Shown here: in pieces, positions 50,687 to 59,031 of the stretch
How positions within the stretch are numbered: position 1 is the first letter of the stretch
How the letters are laid out: each line of letters opens with the position of its first letter
Source: Mucilaginibacter sp. MD40
Lineage (GTDB): Bacteria > Bacteroidota > Bacteroidia > Sphingobacteriales > Sphingobacteriaceae
Length of the DNA: 64,000 nucleotides
NCBI RefSeq assembly: GCF_002288635.1
Contig: NZ_NRSW01000001.1
Span: forward strand, 3,491,852 to 3,555,851
Direction of reading: 5' to 3'
Translations under genes and position numbers: made by a program
The notes under the pieces: generated by a model
Told to the model about the DNA's origin: nothing
Seen by the model: only the letters and a program-made list of their open reading frames with translations
The model's database searches: none

Positions 50687-51817
50687 ATGACCCAAAAACC
50701 TGAAAGGTTTTTATCGCTGGATGTTTTCCGCGGGATGACCATTTGTTTTATGATCATTGTGAACACGCCCGGGAGCGGAGCCACCGCTTTTGCGCCGCTC
50801 GAACACGCTAAATGGTTTGGCTTTACCCCTACCGACCTGGTGTTTCCGTCGTTTTTATTTGCCGTGGGTAACGCCATGAGCTTTACCATGAAAAAGTTTG
50901 ACAGCCTAAGTACCGGCGATGTACTCTACCGGGTACTTAAACGCGGCTTGATCATTTGCCTTATCGGTTACCTTATGTCGTGGTTCCCGTTCTTTGACCA
51001 TACACCTACCGGTTGGGTAATGCGCCCTATAAGCGGCACCCGTATTATGGGTGTATTGCAACGGATTGGGCTTTGCTACATATTCGCTTCACTAATTATC
51101 TATTTTGTAAAAAACCGTACTTCGGTATTTATTATCAGCGCGCTGCTGCTGGTAGGTTACTGGGTATTGTTATTGATTTTTGGCGACAAAGCCGCTCCTT
51201 ATGGAATGCTTACCAACGCAGGCACTTACCTGGATAAATATATACTCGGCGACCCGCACCTGTACAAAGGCGAGGGGGTACCGTTTGACCCGGAAGGGAT
51301 ACTAAGCACCCTACCCGCCATTGTGAACGTGATTTGCGGTTATTACGCCGGTAAATTCATCCAGGAAAAAGGCAAGGGTTACGAAACCATTGCACGCCTT
51401 ACCCTTATGGGAGCGCTGTTTATATTTATGGCCTTATGCTGGGGTATGGTATTCCCGATAGGTAAAAAACTATGGTCGAGCCCATTTACGCTGCTTACCG
51501 TGGGGATTGATATGGTGATCATTTCGGCGCTCATTTACCTGGTAGAGATTAAAGCCAGCCGTGGTAGCTGGACATCCTTCTTTACCACTGTAGGTAAAAA
51601 CCCGCTCATCATCTATGTATTATCGGAAGTATTGGTGATCATCTTTTGGATGATAAAAATTGGCGACCAAAACTTTTACGGATGGATCAACACCGTATTG
51701 TTCCAAAAGGTAGCGCCGGGGCCAATAGGTTCATTGCTGTTTGCGGTGAGCTTTATGCTGCTGTGCTGGTGCGTAGGTAAAATACTCGACAAGAATAAGA
51801 TCTATATAAGGGTATAA
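50687..51817 (+). CDS. NagX-like (DUF5009) membrane acyltransferase-family protein
   Basis: The 376-residue protein has about ten membrane helices. The start RFLSLDVFRGMTICFMIIVNTPG and FTPTDLVFPSFLFAVGNAMSF match the NagX/heparan-alpha-glucosaminide N-acetyltransferase family; the conserved Asp and Arg of LDVFRG and the TPTDLVFPSF motif are present. Family members act on amino sugars or are transport-like; the role here is not known. Confidence 0.88.
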   Translation: MTQKPERFLSLDVFRGMTICFMIIVNTPGSGATAFAPLEHAKWFGFTPTDLVFPSFLFAVGNAMSFTMKKFDSLSTGDVLYRVLKRGLIICLIGYLMSWFPFFDHTPTGWVMRPISGTRIMGVLQRIGLCYIFASLIIYFVKNRTSVFIISALLLVGYWVLLLIFGDKAAPYGMLTNAGTYLDKYILGDPHLYKGEGVPFDPEGILSTLPAIVNVICGYYAGKFIQEKGKGYETIARLTLMGALFIFMALCWGMVFPIGKKLWSSPFTLLTVGIDMVIISALIYLVEIKASRGSWTSFFTTVGKNPLIIYVLSEVLVIIFWMIKIGDQNFYGWINTVLFQKVAPGPIGSLLFAVSFMLLCWCVGKILDKNKIYIRV

Positions 51818-51838
51818 ACAACAAGATACATCAAACAG

Positions 51839-51866
51839 AAAAGGGCTTAATCAAACAAGCCCTTTT
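51839..51866. terminator. Terminator between NagX-like and DUF72 genes
   Basis: AAAAGGGCTT, an 8-base loop and AAGCCCTTTT, with further T. Its right half is part of the last DUF72 codons (KKGLFD). Confidence 0.75.
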
Positions 51867-52764
51867 TTGTTTCAATAAATTGCGGTCGTTTTATGCTCAG
51901 GCCCAGACGGGCGTTAAGATTTTCTATCACGTAATCACTCAACTGGGGCGAGTATCTTTCATCGTGCTGGTGCATAAAGAACCACACGGTTTGCAGCCCC
52001 TTATCGCGCCATTGGGCAATACGGTCTATCCATTCATCGCAGCGGGCATAATCGGTTGGGTGCAAGCCATTGCCCACAAAGCGTATAAACGCGTTAGGCG
52101 TAGGCAACATCATGTGTACACAATCGCGCCGACCGGTAGCATCGGTAATCACCGAACCGATATGCAGTCGCTTAAACAAGTTAAATACCGCGTCGCGCGT
52201 ATCCGGTTCGGCAAACCAGTTCTTATGCCTTAGTTCTACATAAACGGGTATATCTGTTGGCAGGTGTTCGAGGTAGGCGGTAAGTTCGGGCAGGCTTTTG
52301 GGCGTAAAGTTATCGCTTAGCTGCAAAAACAGCGGCCCCAGCTTTTCGCCAAAGGCTGTTATGCCTTCGTAAAAACTGGTGGTAATATCCTCCGCGTTCT
52401 TTAAACGACGGATATGGCTGATACTCTGCGAAAACTTGGGGCAAAATTTAAAGTCGGGGTTGGCAGCCGCTTTCTCTTTCCACTTGCCAATGGTATCGGG
52501 CCCGTAAACCTGGTAAAAGGTAGCGTTCAGCTCTATACAGTTAAAGTGTTTTACATATTCGTCCAAAAAGTTGGCATCCTTTGTTTTTGGCGGATAGATC
52601 TGCCCTACCCACTCTTTACGGCCCCATTTGGCGCAGCCTACATGCACCTCAAATGACGAGGCTTTACCGGCTTCCAAGAGGGTTTGCAGGGTGAAACCCG
52701 TATCAGGCGGTAGGGTAAAATCAACCGTGGGCAATTCATGTTCGGGTACGCGGCCAAATTCCAT
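51847..52764 (-). CDS. DUF72 domain protein
   Basis: The 305-residue protein has the DUF72 marks: EVHVGCAKWGRKEWVGQIYPPKT, FNCIELNATFYQVYG, FKFCPKFSQSISHIRRL, LFLQLSDNFTPKSLPEL, and VYVELRHKNWFAEP. This TIM-barrel family is linked to DNA repair or nuclease-like roles but remains uncharacterised. Length is typical. Confidence 0.92.
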   Translation of the reverse strand: MEFGRVPEHELPTVDFTLPPDTGFTLQTLLEAGKASSFEVHVGCAKWGRKEWVGQIYPPKTKDANFLDEYVKHFNCIELNATFYQVYGPDTIGKWKEKAAANPDFKFCPKFSQSISHIRRLKNAEDITTSFYEGITAFGEKLGPLFLQLSDNFTPKSLPELTAYLEHLPTDIPVYVELRHKNWFAEPDTRDAVFNLFKRLHIGSVITDATGRRDCVHMMLPTPNAFIRFVGNGLHPTDYARCDEWIDRIAQWRDKGLQTVWFFMHQHDERYSPQLSDYVIENLNARLGLSIKRPQFIETKKGLFD

Positions 52765-52812
52765 AGCAGTAAACTTTTAAGTTGGAAAGATAGTAATTAG
52801 CTCAACAAAAAG

Positions 52813-52837
52813 AGGCGATTACCAATGGTAACCGCCT
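52813..52837 (-). terminator. Terminator of the SDR gene
   Basis: AGGCGGTTACC, loop ATT, GGTAATCGCCT then a T-rich run on the minus strand. It lies 34 bases past the SDR stop. Confidence 0.8.
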
Positions 52838-52870
52838 TCTTATTATCGTTTATCTTGATAGATAGTTTTA

Positions 52871-53632
52871 TTACAGGAACATACCGCCCGATGCCTCAAT
52901 ACGCTGCGCGTTTATCCAGCGGGCATCATCGGTACACAGGAAAGCGATGATACCGCCAATATCATCAGGCACGCCTGGGCGGCCCAATGATGTGATAGAT
53001 GAAATGAATTGGTGCATGTTGGGATGGCTGTCAAACGCTTTCTTGGTAAAATCAGTTTCAATGATACCGGGAGCTATCAAATTGGCCGCTATACCACGGC
53101 TGCCCAATTCTTTTGCCAGGTATTTGGTAAAAACTTCTATAGCGCCTTTCATGGAAGCGTAAGCGGCATAACCCGGTGTGGCAAAGCGGGTAAGCCCGGT
53201 TGAAAGGTTAATGATACGGCCACCATCGGCAATAGTTCCCAGCAGTTTTTGTGTAAGGAAGTATACGCCCTTAAAATGTACATTGAATAAATTATCAAAG
53301 TCCTCCTCGGTGGTTTGGGCGAATGGCGAAGCGGCATCAATACCGGCGTTATTCACCAGGAAATCAAAATTAGGGCGGCCCCATTTACTTTGCAGTGTTT
53401 GGCTCAACTGCTGCTGAAATTCGCCAAAGGAAGCAACTTTACCAGTATCTAACTGAAGTGCAACGGCATGTTGCCCCAATGCCTCTATCTGCTTAACTAC
53501 CTCTTCAGCCTCTTCCTGTTTGCTGCGGTAAGTAATAATTACATCTATGCCTTTCAAGGCCACCTTAAGCGCGGCGTTTTTGCCGAGTCCGCGGCTTCCG
53601 CCTGTTATTAACGCGATCTTATTTGTGCTCAT
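52871..53632 (-). CDS. Short-chain dehydrogenase/reductase
   Basis: The 253-residue protein has the NAD(P)-binding TGGSRGLGKNAALK, NNAGID, the catalytic Ser-Tyr-x-x-x-Lys (STGLTRFATPGYAAYASMKG) and PGIIETDFT motifs. It reduces or oxidises an unspecified alcohol/ketone. The gene for an AraC-type regulator lies 103 bases upstream on the same strand, which suggests control by it. Confidence 0.93.
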   Translation of the reverse strand: MSTNKIALITGGSRGLGKNAALKVALKGIDVIITYRSKQEEAEEVVKQIEALGQHAVALQLDTGKVASFGEFQQQLSQTLQSKWGRPNFDFLVNNAGIDAASPFAQTTEEDFDNLFNVHFKGVYFLTQKLLGTIADGGRIINLSTGLTRFATPGYAAYASMKGAIEVFTKYLAKELGSRGIAANLIAPGIIETDFTKKAFDSHPNMHQFISSITSLGRPGVPDDIGGIIAFLCTDDARWINAQRIEASGGMFL

Positions 53633-53735
53633 TATTGTAGTGTTTTAAATTGATACAAATTTGAGCACGTACGGTTGTTAAAAAATGGTGATTGTTACAG
53701 ATAAAATGGTGAGCAGCACAGTATTTTACCAGGTC

Positions 53736-54131
53736 TTATGCTGTTTGCGGCACAGCGCTCAAAACCCTGTCGCGGTATTCTTTAGGTGTCATGCCCTCAA
53801 AACGCTTAAAGAACTTGGTAAAGTTCGATGCGTCAAACGTGAGGCGGAAGGCGATCTCTTTAACCGGAATATTCTTTTGAAGCATGTCTTTAGCAATGGC
53901 CATGATCTTATCTTCAAAGAACCAGCAGGGCGATTTCCCGGTAAGTTCTTTAATGGTATTGGTTAAATGCTTAGGGTGGATATGTAAGATCCCGGCTATA
54001 TCGCGTATCTCGAACATTTCATTAGTGCGCTCGTTCAGTATATCGTCAAGGTGCTTATCCAGTTCCTTGAGGTAGTCGGCAAATATTTCATGCCTGCGGG
54101 CGAATATCTTTTTGGGTACAGGTGCGGGCAT
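53736..54131 (-). CDS. AraC-type DNA-binding protein (short)
   Basis: The 131-residue protein is an AraC/XylS DNA-binding unit with two helix-turn-helix motifs: IRDIAGILHIHPKHLTNTIKE and VKEIAFRLTFDASNFTKFFKRFEGMTPKEYR. It lacks an effector domain, so it may be a truncated or stand-alone regulator. It precedes the SDR gene. Confidence 0.85.
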   Translation of the reverse strand: MPAPVPKKIFARRHEIFADYLKELDKHLDDILNERTNEMFEIRDIAGILHIHPKHLTNTIKELTGKSPCWFFEDKIMAIAKDMLQKNIPVKEIAFRLTFDASNFTKFFKRFEGMTPKEYRDRVLSAVPQTA

Positions 54132-54138
54132 AATTTTT

Positions 54139-54175
54139 AACCGTTTTAAGGCAAATTAAATCAATAAAAACGGTT
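54139..54175 (-). terminator. Hairpin between the paralogue-B and AraC-type genes
   Basis: AACCGTTTT and AAAACGGTT-type arms (54139-54147 and 54167-54175) around a 19-base loop. It lies downstream of the gene at 54183 on the minus strand. Confidence 0.5.
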
Positions 54176-54182
54176 TTAGCAA

Positions 54183-54719
54183 TCAGTCTTCCTGAGCGGG
54201 AAAAAATGTAGGTGGTGTTGGCGCAGGTATTTCCAAAGCGCTATTAAAATCGGGCAGCAGGCGCAGCAGCACGTTTTTGGGCATATTGCCTACATCCATA
54301 AAGGTCCAGGTTTTACCTTTATCATTACTGATGGCCAATAAGTAAGAATGGCTGATGTACACTCCGTTAAGCACCTTCATCTTCACGGTTTCGGGCAGCA
54401 GGCAAAGCAGTTGTGTACCTGCCCTATAAAAAGGACCAGGCGCGTTTACCCAGCCATCAAAAGCGATAACGCCGCGCGCTCTCAAAGCATCAATACGCTC
54501 GTTGATCAGTTTCGCCATGGCCTCGCGTCCGCCGGATAGTTTTACTAATCCGGGGTAGCTCATGTCCAGCACGGTTTTGGTATCGGAGCTAAAGGTAGAT
54601 TTGGCAAACCTGCTTGCCAGCTTTTTTACCAGGAGGCTGTCCTGCGCCTTCACGGTAAAGCTAAACAACACCAACATCGCCATGGCTAATATCCTCATTA
54701 TGCTATATATAACGCGCAT
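54183..54719 (-). CDS. Small secreted hypothetical protein, paralogue B
   Basis: The 178-residue protein has a signal peptide (AMLVLFSFTVKAQD). Motifs match paralogue A at 46875: DTKTVLDMSYPGLVKLSGGREAM, FYRAGTQLLCLLPETVKMK, and LLAISNDKGKTWTFMDVG. The rest is less conserved. Together they define a small family of unknown role. It follows the DUF1345 gene by 9 bases. Confidence 0.78.
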   Translation of the reverse strand: MRVIYSIMRILAMAMLVLFSFTVKAQDSLLVKKLASRFAKSTFSSDTKTVLDMSYPGLVKLSGGREAMAKLINERIDALRARGVIAFDGWVNAPGPFYRAGTQLLCLLPETVKMKVLNGVYISHSYLLAISNDKGKTWTFMDVGNMPKNVLLRLLPDFNSALEIPAPTPPTFFPAQED

Positions 54720-54728
54720 AGGCTCTGT

Positions 54729-55412
54729 TTATTTAGATACCAGGCCCGATATCACGTTGATACTCAACGCTACAATGGCGGTATTAAAGGCAAAGGATAT
54801 GAGGCCATGCATCCAGGCGAGGCGGCGTATATGGCGCGAGGATATTTCCACATCGGATACCTGGAAAGTCATGCCGATAACAAACGAGAAATACACGAAG
54901 TCCAGGTAATCAGGGTCCTTGGTATCGCCCGGGAATTCAAGTCCTCCTATCATCTCGCGTTCATCGGTGCGGGTGTAATAAAGATGGGCGTAACGTAACG
55001 TAAAAACGGTATGCACCAACCACCACGATATGATAACCGCGACCATAGCCAGTATAACATAACCTGCGGCAGTATCTTCAGATACGCCTTTTGATGATTT
55101 TAACAGCAGGTAAATAGCCACCAGGCTTACCAGCGAAGCCCCGAGTACAAACAGAAAAATGATGACCCGGCTGGAATCTTCCAGGCTGGCAATTTTACGT
55201 ATTTCGCGGGGGTGGGCTTTAAATATGATAAACCAATCGAGTACGATGATGGTAGCCGCGATAGCTATCCAGGTAATGAGTACGATCTCAGGGATGGAAT
55301 CTATCTGCCTGGATAAAAAAAATGCTACCAGGCCTGCTCCAAGCGAGATGAGCAGGCGGTAATGCGCGTCAATACGCAGCAGAAAGTTCTTGTTGGTTTT
55401 ATTAGCAGGCAT
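54729..55412 (-). CDS. DUF1345 membrane protein
   Basis: The 227-residue protein has five membrane helices. DFVYFSFVIGMTFQVSDVEISSRHIRRLAWMHGLISFAFNTAIVALSINVI is the DUF1345 signature. Family members are small cytoplasmic-membrane proteins of unknown role. It precedes paralogue B in a likely operon. Confidence 0.9.
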   Translation of the reverse strand: MPANKTNKNFLLRIDAHYRLLISLGAGLVAFFLSRQIDSIPEIVLITWIAIAATIIVLDWFIIFKAHPREIRKIASLEDSSRVIIFLFVLGASLVSLVAIYLLLKSSKGVSEDTAAGYVILAMVAVIISWWLVHTVFTLRYAHLYYTRTDEREMIGGLEFPGDTKDPDYLDFVYFSFVIGMTFQVSDVEISSRHIRRLAWMHGLISFAFNTAIVALSINVISGLVSK

Positions 55413-55485
55413 TTACGCAGTAGTTACAGCAGGAGTAATAAATTGTTTGTAAGCGTGTAAGATAGTTGTCTTAAACGCTGTATCG

Positions 55486-55686
55486 TTAATCTTCCTCTAC
55501 AATATTAGCTACACGGCCTATCTGCCCATCTTCCAAACGTACTTTGATACCACGCGAATGGTAAGTGGCGCTGGTAAGCAGATCTTTTACTACACCTCGG
55601 GTAAATTTACCGCTGCGCTGATCTTTTTTAAGGATGATATCTACTTCCAGTCCGGGATATATGTCTGCTCTGTTACGTCCGTGCAT
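55486..55686 (-). CDS. YwbE family protein
   Basis: The 66-residue protein reads MHGRNRADIYPGLEVDIILK, then KDQRSGKFTRGVVKDLL and HSRGIKVRLEDGQIGRVANI, the YwbE signature. YwbE is a small DUF2196 protein of unknown role. The ATG at 55686 is chosen because it aligns with the family start. Confidence 0.85.
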   Translation of the reverse strand: MHGRNRADIYPGLEVDIILKKDQRSGKFTRGVVKDLLTSATYHSRGIKVRLEDGQIGRVANIVEED

Positions 55687-55690
55687 GGGA

Positions 55691-55948
55691 TTATGTGTCT
55701 TGTAATTCAAGGTCGGATGGTAAAATCCAAAGTGAGTTAATTATAGGATTATGATTGGCAACGCCAAACTGATCGAGATCTTTATCAAATAACACTAAAA
55801 CTCTTTCGTTAAAGCGTTCGCCATTTATAATTTCCCCTTTTTGGCCTATCAACTTCCAATAGTTGTTTTGAGGTTCGGTACTTTTCTTCGGAGTTGTAGT
55901 TCCGGAAAAAGATATCAGTCTTACTTTAGTTTTTTTAGCAATTTCCAT
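55691..55948 (-). CDS. Hypothetical protein
   Basis: The 85-residue protein (MEIAKKTKVRLISFSG) has a strand-rich N-terminus and WKLIGQKGEIINGERFNERVLVLFDKDLDQFGV. It follows argH closely: an in-frame GTG at 55954 would overlap argH's stop by four bases, but the ATG at 55948 is preferred. It reaches to 5 bases before the YwbE start. I recognise no family. Confidence 0.6.
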   Translation of the reverse strand: MEIAKKTKVRLISFSGTTTPKKSTEPQNNYWKLIGQKGEIINGERFNERVLVLFDKDLDQFGVANHNPIINSLWILPSDLELQDT

Positions 55949-55950
55949 AC

Positions 55951-57285
55951 TCACCTCACCAGCCAGCTAATCGCTTCTTCTACTTTTCTGAAATTAAAAC
56001 TGCCGATCACCTTATCCATAGCCGCGCTGATCTGCTCGTTCTGCAAATTGCCTATGCTGCCCTCGTGCGTATGGTTAACTGCTTTTTCGGGGTTAAAATT
56101 ACCTTGCTCAATATCTAAACCTATTTGTTTGTAGGCATCGCGGAACGGTGTACCGTTCAACACCGCTTTGTTCACTTCCTCTACGCTAAACAGATAAGCA
56201 TACTTAGGATCATCCAATATATTTTTGTTCACCGTAATATGCTGCAACATAAAGTTGGCCATATGAAGGCAGTTTAGCAGTTCGGTAAAGGCCGGGAACA
56301 GCAGTTCCTTTAACAGTTGCAACTCGCGGTGATAGCCTGATGGTAAGTTAGTCGTCATCATGGCCACATCATTTGGCAGGGCTTGCAGCCGATTACATTT
56401 ACCACGCATAATTTCCCACACGTCCGGGTTCTTCTTATGCGGCATTATGCTGCTGCCGGTGGTTAGGTTCTCCGGATAGCTTACGAACGCGAAGTTCTGA
56501 CTAAGGTACAGGCATTGGTCCATGGCCATTTTTGCCAGTGTGGCGGCAATTGATGATAAAGCCTGCGCAATCACACGTTCCGTTTTACCACGCCCCATTT
56601 GCGCGTACACTACGTTATGGGCAAGGCTGTCAAAACCAAGCAACTCGGTGGTCATGGTACGGTTAAGCGGGAAAGACGACCCATAGCCGGCTGCCGAGCC
56701 CAATGGGTTTTTATTGGTGATCTTCCAGGCGGCCAATACCATTTCCAGGTCATCAACCAAACTTTCAGCGTATGCGCCAAACCATAACCCGAACGACGAG
56801 GGCATAGCCACCTGTAAATGCGTATAACCCGGTAACAATACATCCTTATGTTCCTCGCTTAGCTGTATCAGCAAGCGGAAAAGGTTATCGGTTTCGGTTA
56901 CTACTTCCTGTATCTTGTGGCGGAAAAATAGTTTCAGATCAAGCAATACCTGGTCGTTCCGAGAACGGCCGCTGTGTATCTTTTTACCGGCGTCGCCAAT
57001 GCGGCGGGTAAGCAGCATTTCAACTTGTGAGTGAACATCCTCAACATCATCCTCAATGCTAAACTTGCCGGCTTCAATATCGTTATAGATCTGTTTGAGT
57101 TCGCGCTGCACCAGGGCGAGGTCCTCTCCGCTCATCAAGCCTATCGACTCCAGCATGCGCGTGTGGGCAAGCGAACCCAATACATCAAAGGCGGCCATCT
57201 GGTTATCCAGCTCACGGTCGCGGCCCACTGTAAAGTTCTCTACCAGTTTATCAACGTTGGTGGTTTTTTGCCACAGTTTACTCAT
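55951..57285 (-). CDS. argH: Argininosuccinate lyase
   Basis: The last step of arginine synthesis: argininosuccinate to arginine plus fumarate. The 444-residue protein has the signature GSSIMPHKKNPDVWEIMRGK, the substrate Ser/Lys region, SRNDQVLLDLKLF and HLQVAMPSSFGLWF. Length is typical. argE lies upstream on the same strand, separated by a four-helix-bundle gene and repeats. Confidence 0.97.
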   Translation of the reverse strand: MSKLWQKTTNVDKLVENFTVGRDRELDNQMAAFDVLGSLAHTRMLESIGLMSGEDLALVQRELKQIYNDIEAGKFSIEDDVEDVHSQVEMLLTRRIGDAGKKIHSGRSRNDQVLLDLKLFFRHKIQEVVTETDNLFRLLIQLSEEHKDVLLPGYTHLQVAMPSSFGLWFGAYAESLVDDLEMVLAAWKITNKNPLGSAAGYGSSFPLNRTMTTELLGFDSLAHNVVYAQMGRGKTERVIAQALSSIAATLAKMAMDQCLYLSQNFAFVSYPENLTTGSSIMPHKKNPDVWEIMRGKCNRLQALPNDVAMMTTNLPSGYHRELQLLKELLFPAFTELLNCLHMANFMLQHITVNKNILDDPKYAYLFSVEEVNKAVLNGTPFRDAYKQIGLDIEQGNFNPEKAVNHTHEGSIGNLQNEQISAAMDKVIGSFNFRKVEEAISWLVR

Positions 57286-57286
57286 T

Positions 57287-57357
57287 GTGATTTTGGATTT
57301 TGTGATTTACGATTGCTTCGATATACGATTTTGTGATTTACGATTTTAGATTGATGC
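57287..57357. repeat. ATCGTAAATC-family repeat, left of the four-helix-bundle gene
   Basis: Units of GATTTACGATTTT and GATTTTGTGATTTACGA, all in one orientation, fill the spacer between argH and the next gene. Confidence 0.75.
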
Positions 57358-57364
57358 TTTCTAT

Positions 57365-57721
57365 TTATGATTTATTTGCGCGGGATGTGTTGATTGACGA
57401 AACAATTATAGAAAGAAGTTCATTAGCTTCACGATAAATAGGGGTAATTTTTTCTTTGAGGTCTGGGTTAAGTTCCACTAAAAGTTCAAGAAAAAACATA
57501 CTTTCATCCAGCTCCTCTTCAACGATTTTCAGTTTATTAATAAAATCCGGGGTTGATTTTGCCCGGCAGGCTGCCCTGTAATTAGCACCGGTTGAACTTG
57601 CACTACGCGCAAGCTGACCGCAATAGTTTTTATTAACCACATTTAATGGTACACTTAAAACCAACTTTGCATTTTCAATAGCAAATTGCTTGGTTCTGTG
57701 CATCATTTCCTGTTTAGTCAT
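57365..57721 (-). CDS. Four-helix-bundle (23S rRNA intervening-sequence type) protein
   Basis: The 118-residue helical protein matches the four-helix-bundle family found in rRNA intervening sequences: RTKQFAIENAKLVLSVP, LARSASSTGANYRAACRAKSTPDFINKLKIVEEELDESMFFLELL and the helical tail ending near SIINTSRAN. Its role is unknown; such genes are often mobile. Here it sits between argE and argH, with repeat arrays on both sides, so insertion into the arginine cluster is likely. Confidence 0.88.
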   Translation of the reverse strand: MTKQEMMHRTKQFAIENAKLVLSVPLNVVNKNYCGQLARSASSTGANYRAACRAKSTPDFINKLKIVEEELDESMFFLELLVELNPDLKEKITPIYREANELLSIIVSSINTSRANKS

Positions 57722-57873
57722 TTTGATTTACGATTTTTGATTTACGATTTTTTGATTTACGATTTTAGATTGCACCTTTTTTATCGAAGAACAAATTTCG
57801 ACTTTGCTTATTTAGGTTAAGTAAATCTAAAATCCGATTAATTAAATCTAAAATCGTAAATCGAGATAATCGT
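57721..57873. repeat. ATCGTAAATC-family repeat, right of the four-helix-bundle gene
   Basis: Three GATTTACGATTTTT-type units run at 57722-57770; reverse-complement units (AAATCTAAAATCG, AAATCGAGATAATCGTAAATC) run at 57820-57873. The central ~50 bases show no repeat. Confidence 0.8.
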
Positions 57874-57876
57874 AAA

Positions 57877-58944
57877 TCAACTAACTATTGCGTCAAGCAT
57901 TTTAATGTACAGTTCAATGCCCTCGCCTATTTCCTCTACATAAATATATTCATCGGCCATGTGTGAGCGTGCCGAATCGCCGGGACCAACTTTGATGGAC
58001 GGGATATCCAGCAGGGATTGGTCTGACGTGGTGGGCGAACCATAGGTTTTACGGCCCAGCGCCACACCGGCCTGCACAAACGGATGATTTTTATCTATTG
58101 ATGATGGTTTTAAACGGATGCTGCGCGGCCTTACTTCGCAGCTAACATGTTCGCGGATAATGTCCAGTACTTCCTCGTTACGGTAAGCATCGGTAACCCT
58201 CACATCGACCGTGAAGGTACAGGTGGCAGGCACTACATTGTGCTGCGAACCGGCATTAATAATGGTTACCGACATTTTGATAGGGCCGAATACTTCCGAC
58301 TCTTTAGGGAACCTGTAATTACGGAACCACTCGATGTCTTTCAGCGCTTTATAAATAGCGTTTTCGCCTTCTTCACGCGCGGCATGGCCGGCTATGCCAA
58401 AGGCGGTACAATCCAGCACCATAAGGCCGCGCTCTGCAATGGCGAGGTCCATCAGCGTAGGTTCTCCCACTATACCAAAATCGAGTTTTCCTAATTCGGG
58501 GATGATGAGTTCCAGGCCATTAACGCCTGATATCTCCTCCTCGGCAGTAGTAGCCAGGCAAAAATTATATTTAAGCCCGGTTTGCTGATAGTAGTGCAGG
58601 AACACATGTATGAGCGATACCAGGCAGCCGCCCGCGTCATTACTGCCCAGGCCATAGAGCTTGCCATCCTCAATCTTGGCATCGTACGGGTCGCGGGTAT
58701 AGCCGCTGTTGGGCTTAACCGTATCATGGTGCGAGTTAAGTAGAATGGTTGGCTTGGCCGGGTCGAAATGCGCGTTCCAGGCCCAGATATTATTGAGTTT
58801 GCGATGGGTTTTTACCCCATGCGTTTGAAGGGTTTGCTCAATGAGGTCGGCCGTGCGGTCTTCTTCTTTACTGAACGATTGTATTGAAATTAATTGCTGC
58901 AGCAAAGCCAGCGCCTGCTGCGACAATGTAGTGATATCTGCCAT
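57877..58944 (-). CDS. argE: ArgE/DapE-type deacetylase (probably N-acetylcitrulline or acetylornithine deacetylase)
   Basis: The 355-residue M20 metallohydrolase has NSHHDTVKPNSGYTRDP (zinc His/Asp), GLGSNDAGGCLVS, TAEEEISGVNG (acid/base Glu), and GEPTLMDLAIAERGLM, with dimerisation GHAAREEGENA. In Bacteroidota arginine synthesis uses acetylated or succinylated citrulline, so the substrate may be N-acetylcitrulline. Its position by argH supports an arginine role. A promoter lies at 58978-59007. Confidence 0.88.
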   Translation of the reverse strand: MADITTLSQQALALLQQLISIQSFSKEEDRTADLIEQTLQTHGVKTHRKLNNIWAWNAHFDPAKPTILLNSHHDTVKPNSGYTRDPYDAKIEDGKLYGLGSNDAGGCLVSLIHVFLHYYQQTGLKYNFCLATTAEEEISGVNGLELIIPELGKLDFGIVGEPTLMDLAIAERGLMVLDCTAFGIAGHAAREEGENAIYKALKDIEWFRNYRFPKESEVFGPIKMSVTIINAGSQHNVVPATCTFTVDVRVTDAYRNEEVLDIIREHVSCEVRPRSIRLKPSSIDKNHPFVQAGVALGRKTYGSPTTSDQSLLDIPSIKVGPGDSARSHMADEYIYVEEIGEGIELYIKMLDAIVS

Positions 58945-58977
58945 AATAAACGGGTTTTAACCCAGTAATACCTGCGG

Positions 58978-59007
58978 CAAAATTAAGCTTTTTGCCGCAA
59001 GTACAAA
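58978..59007 (-). promoter_or_regulatory. Promoter of argE
   Basis: TTTG (59004-59007), an 18-bp spacer and TAATTTTG (58978-58985) on the minus strand match the Bacteroidota promoter. The -7 box lies in a GCGGCAAAA/TTTTTGCCGC palindrome (58974-58998), which could be an operator. Confidence 0.65.
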
Positions 59008-59031
59008 CGATAAACATTAGCTGCTTATTGT

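Noticed and set aside
57365..57721. A ribosomal RNA fragment around the four-helix-bundle gene
   Set aside because: The family is known from rRNA inserts, but no rRNA sequence flanks it here.
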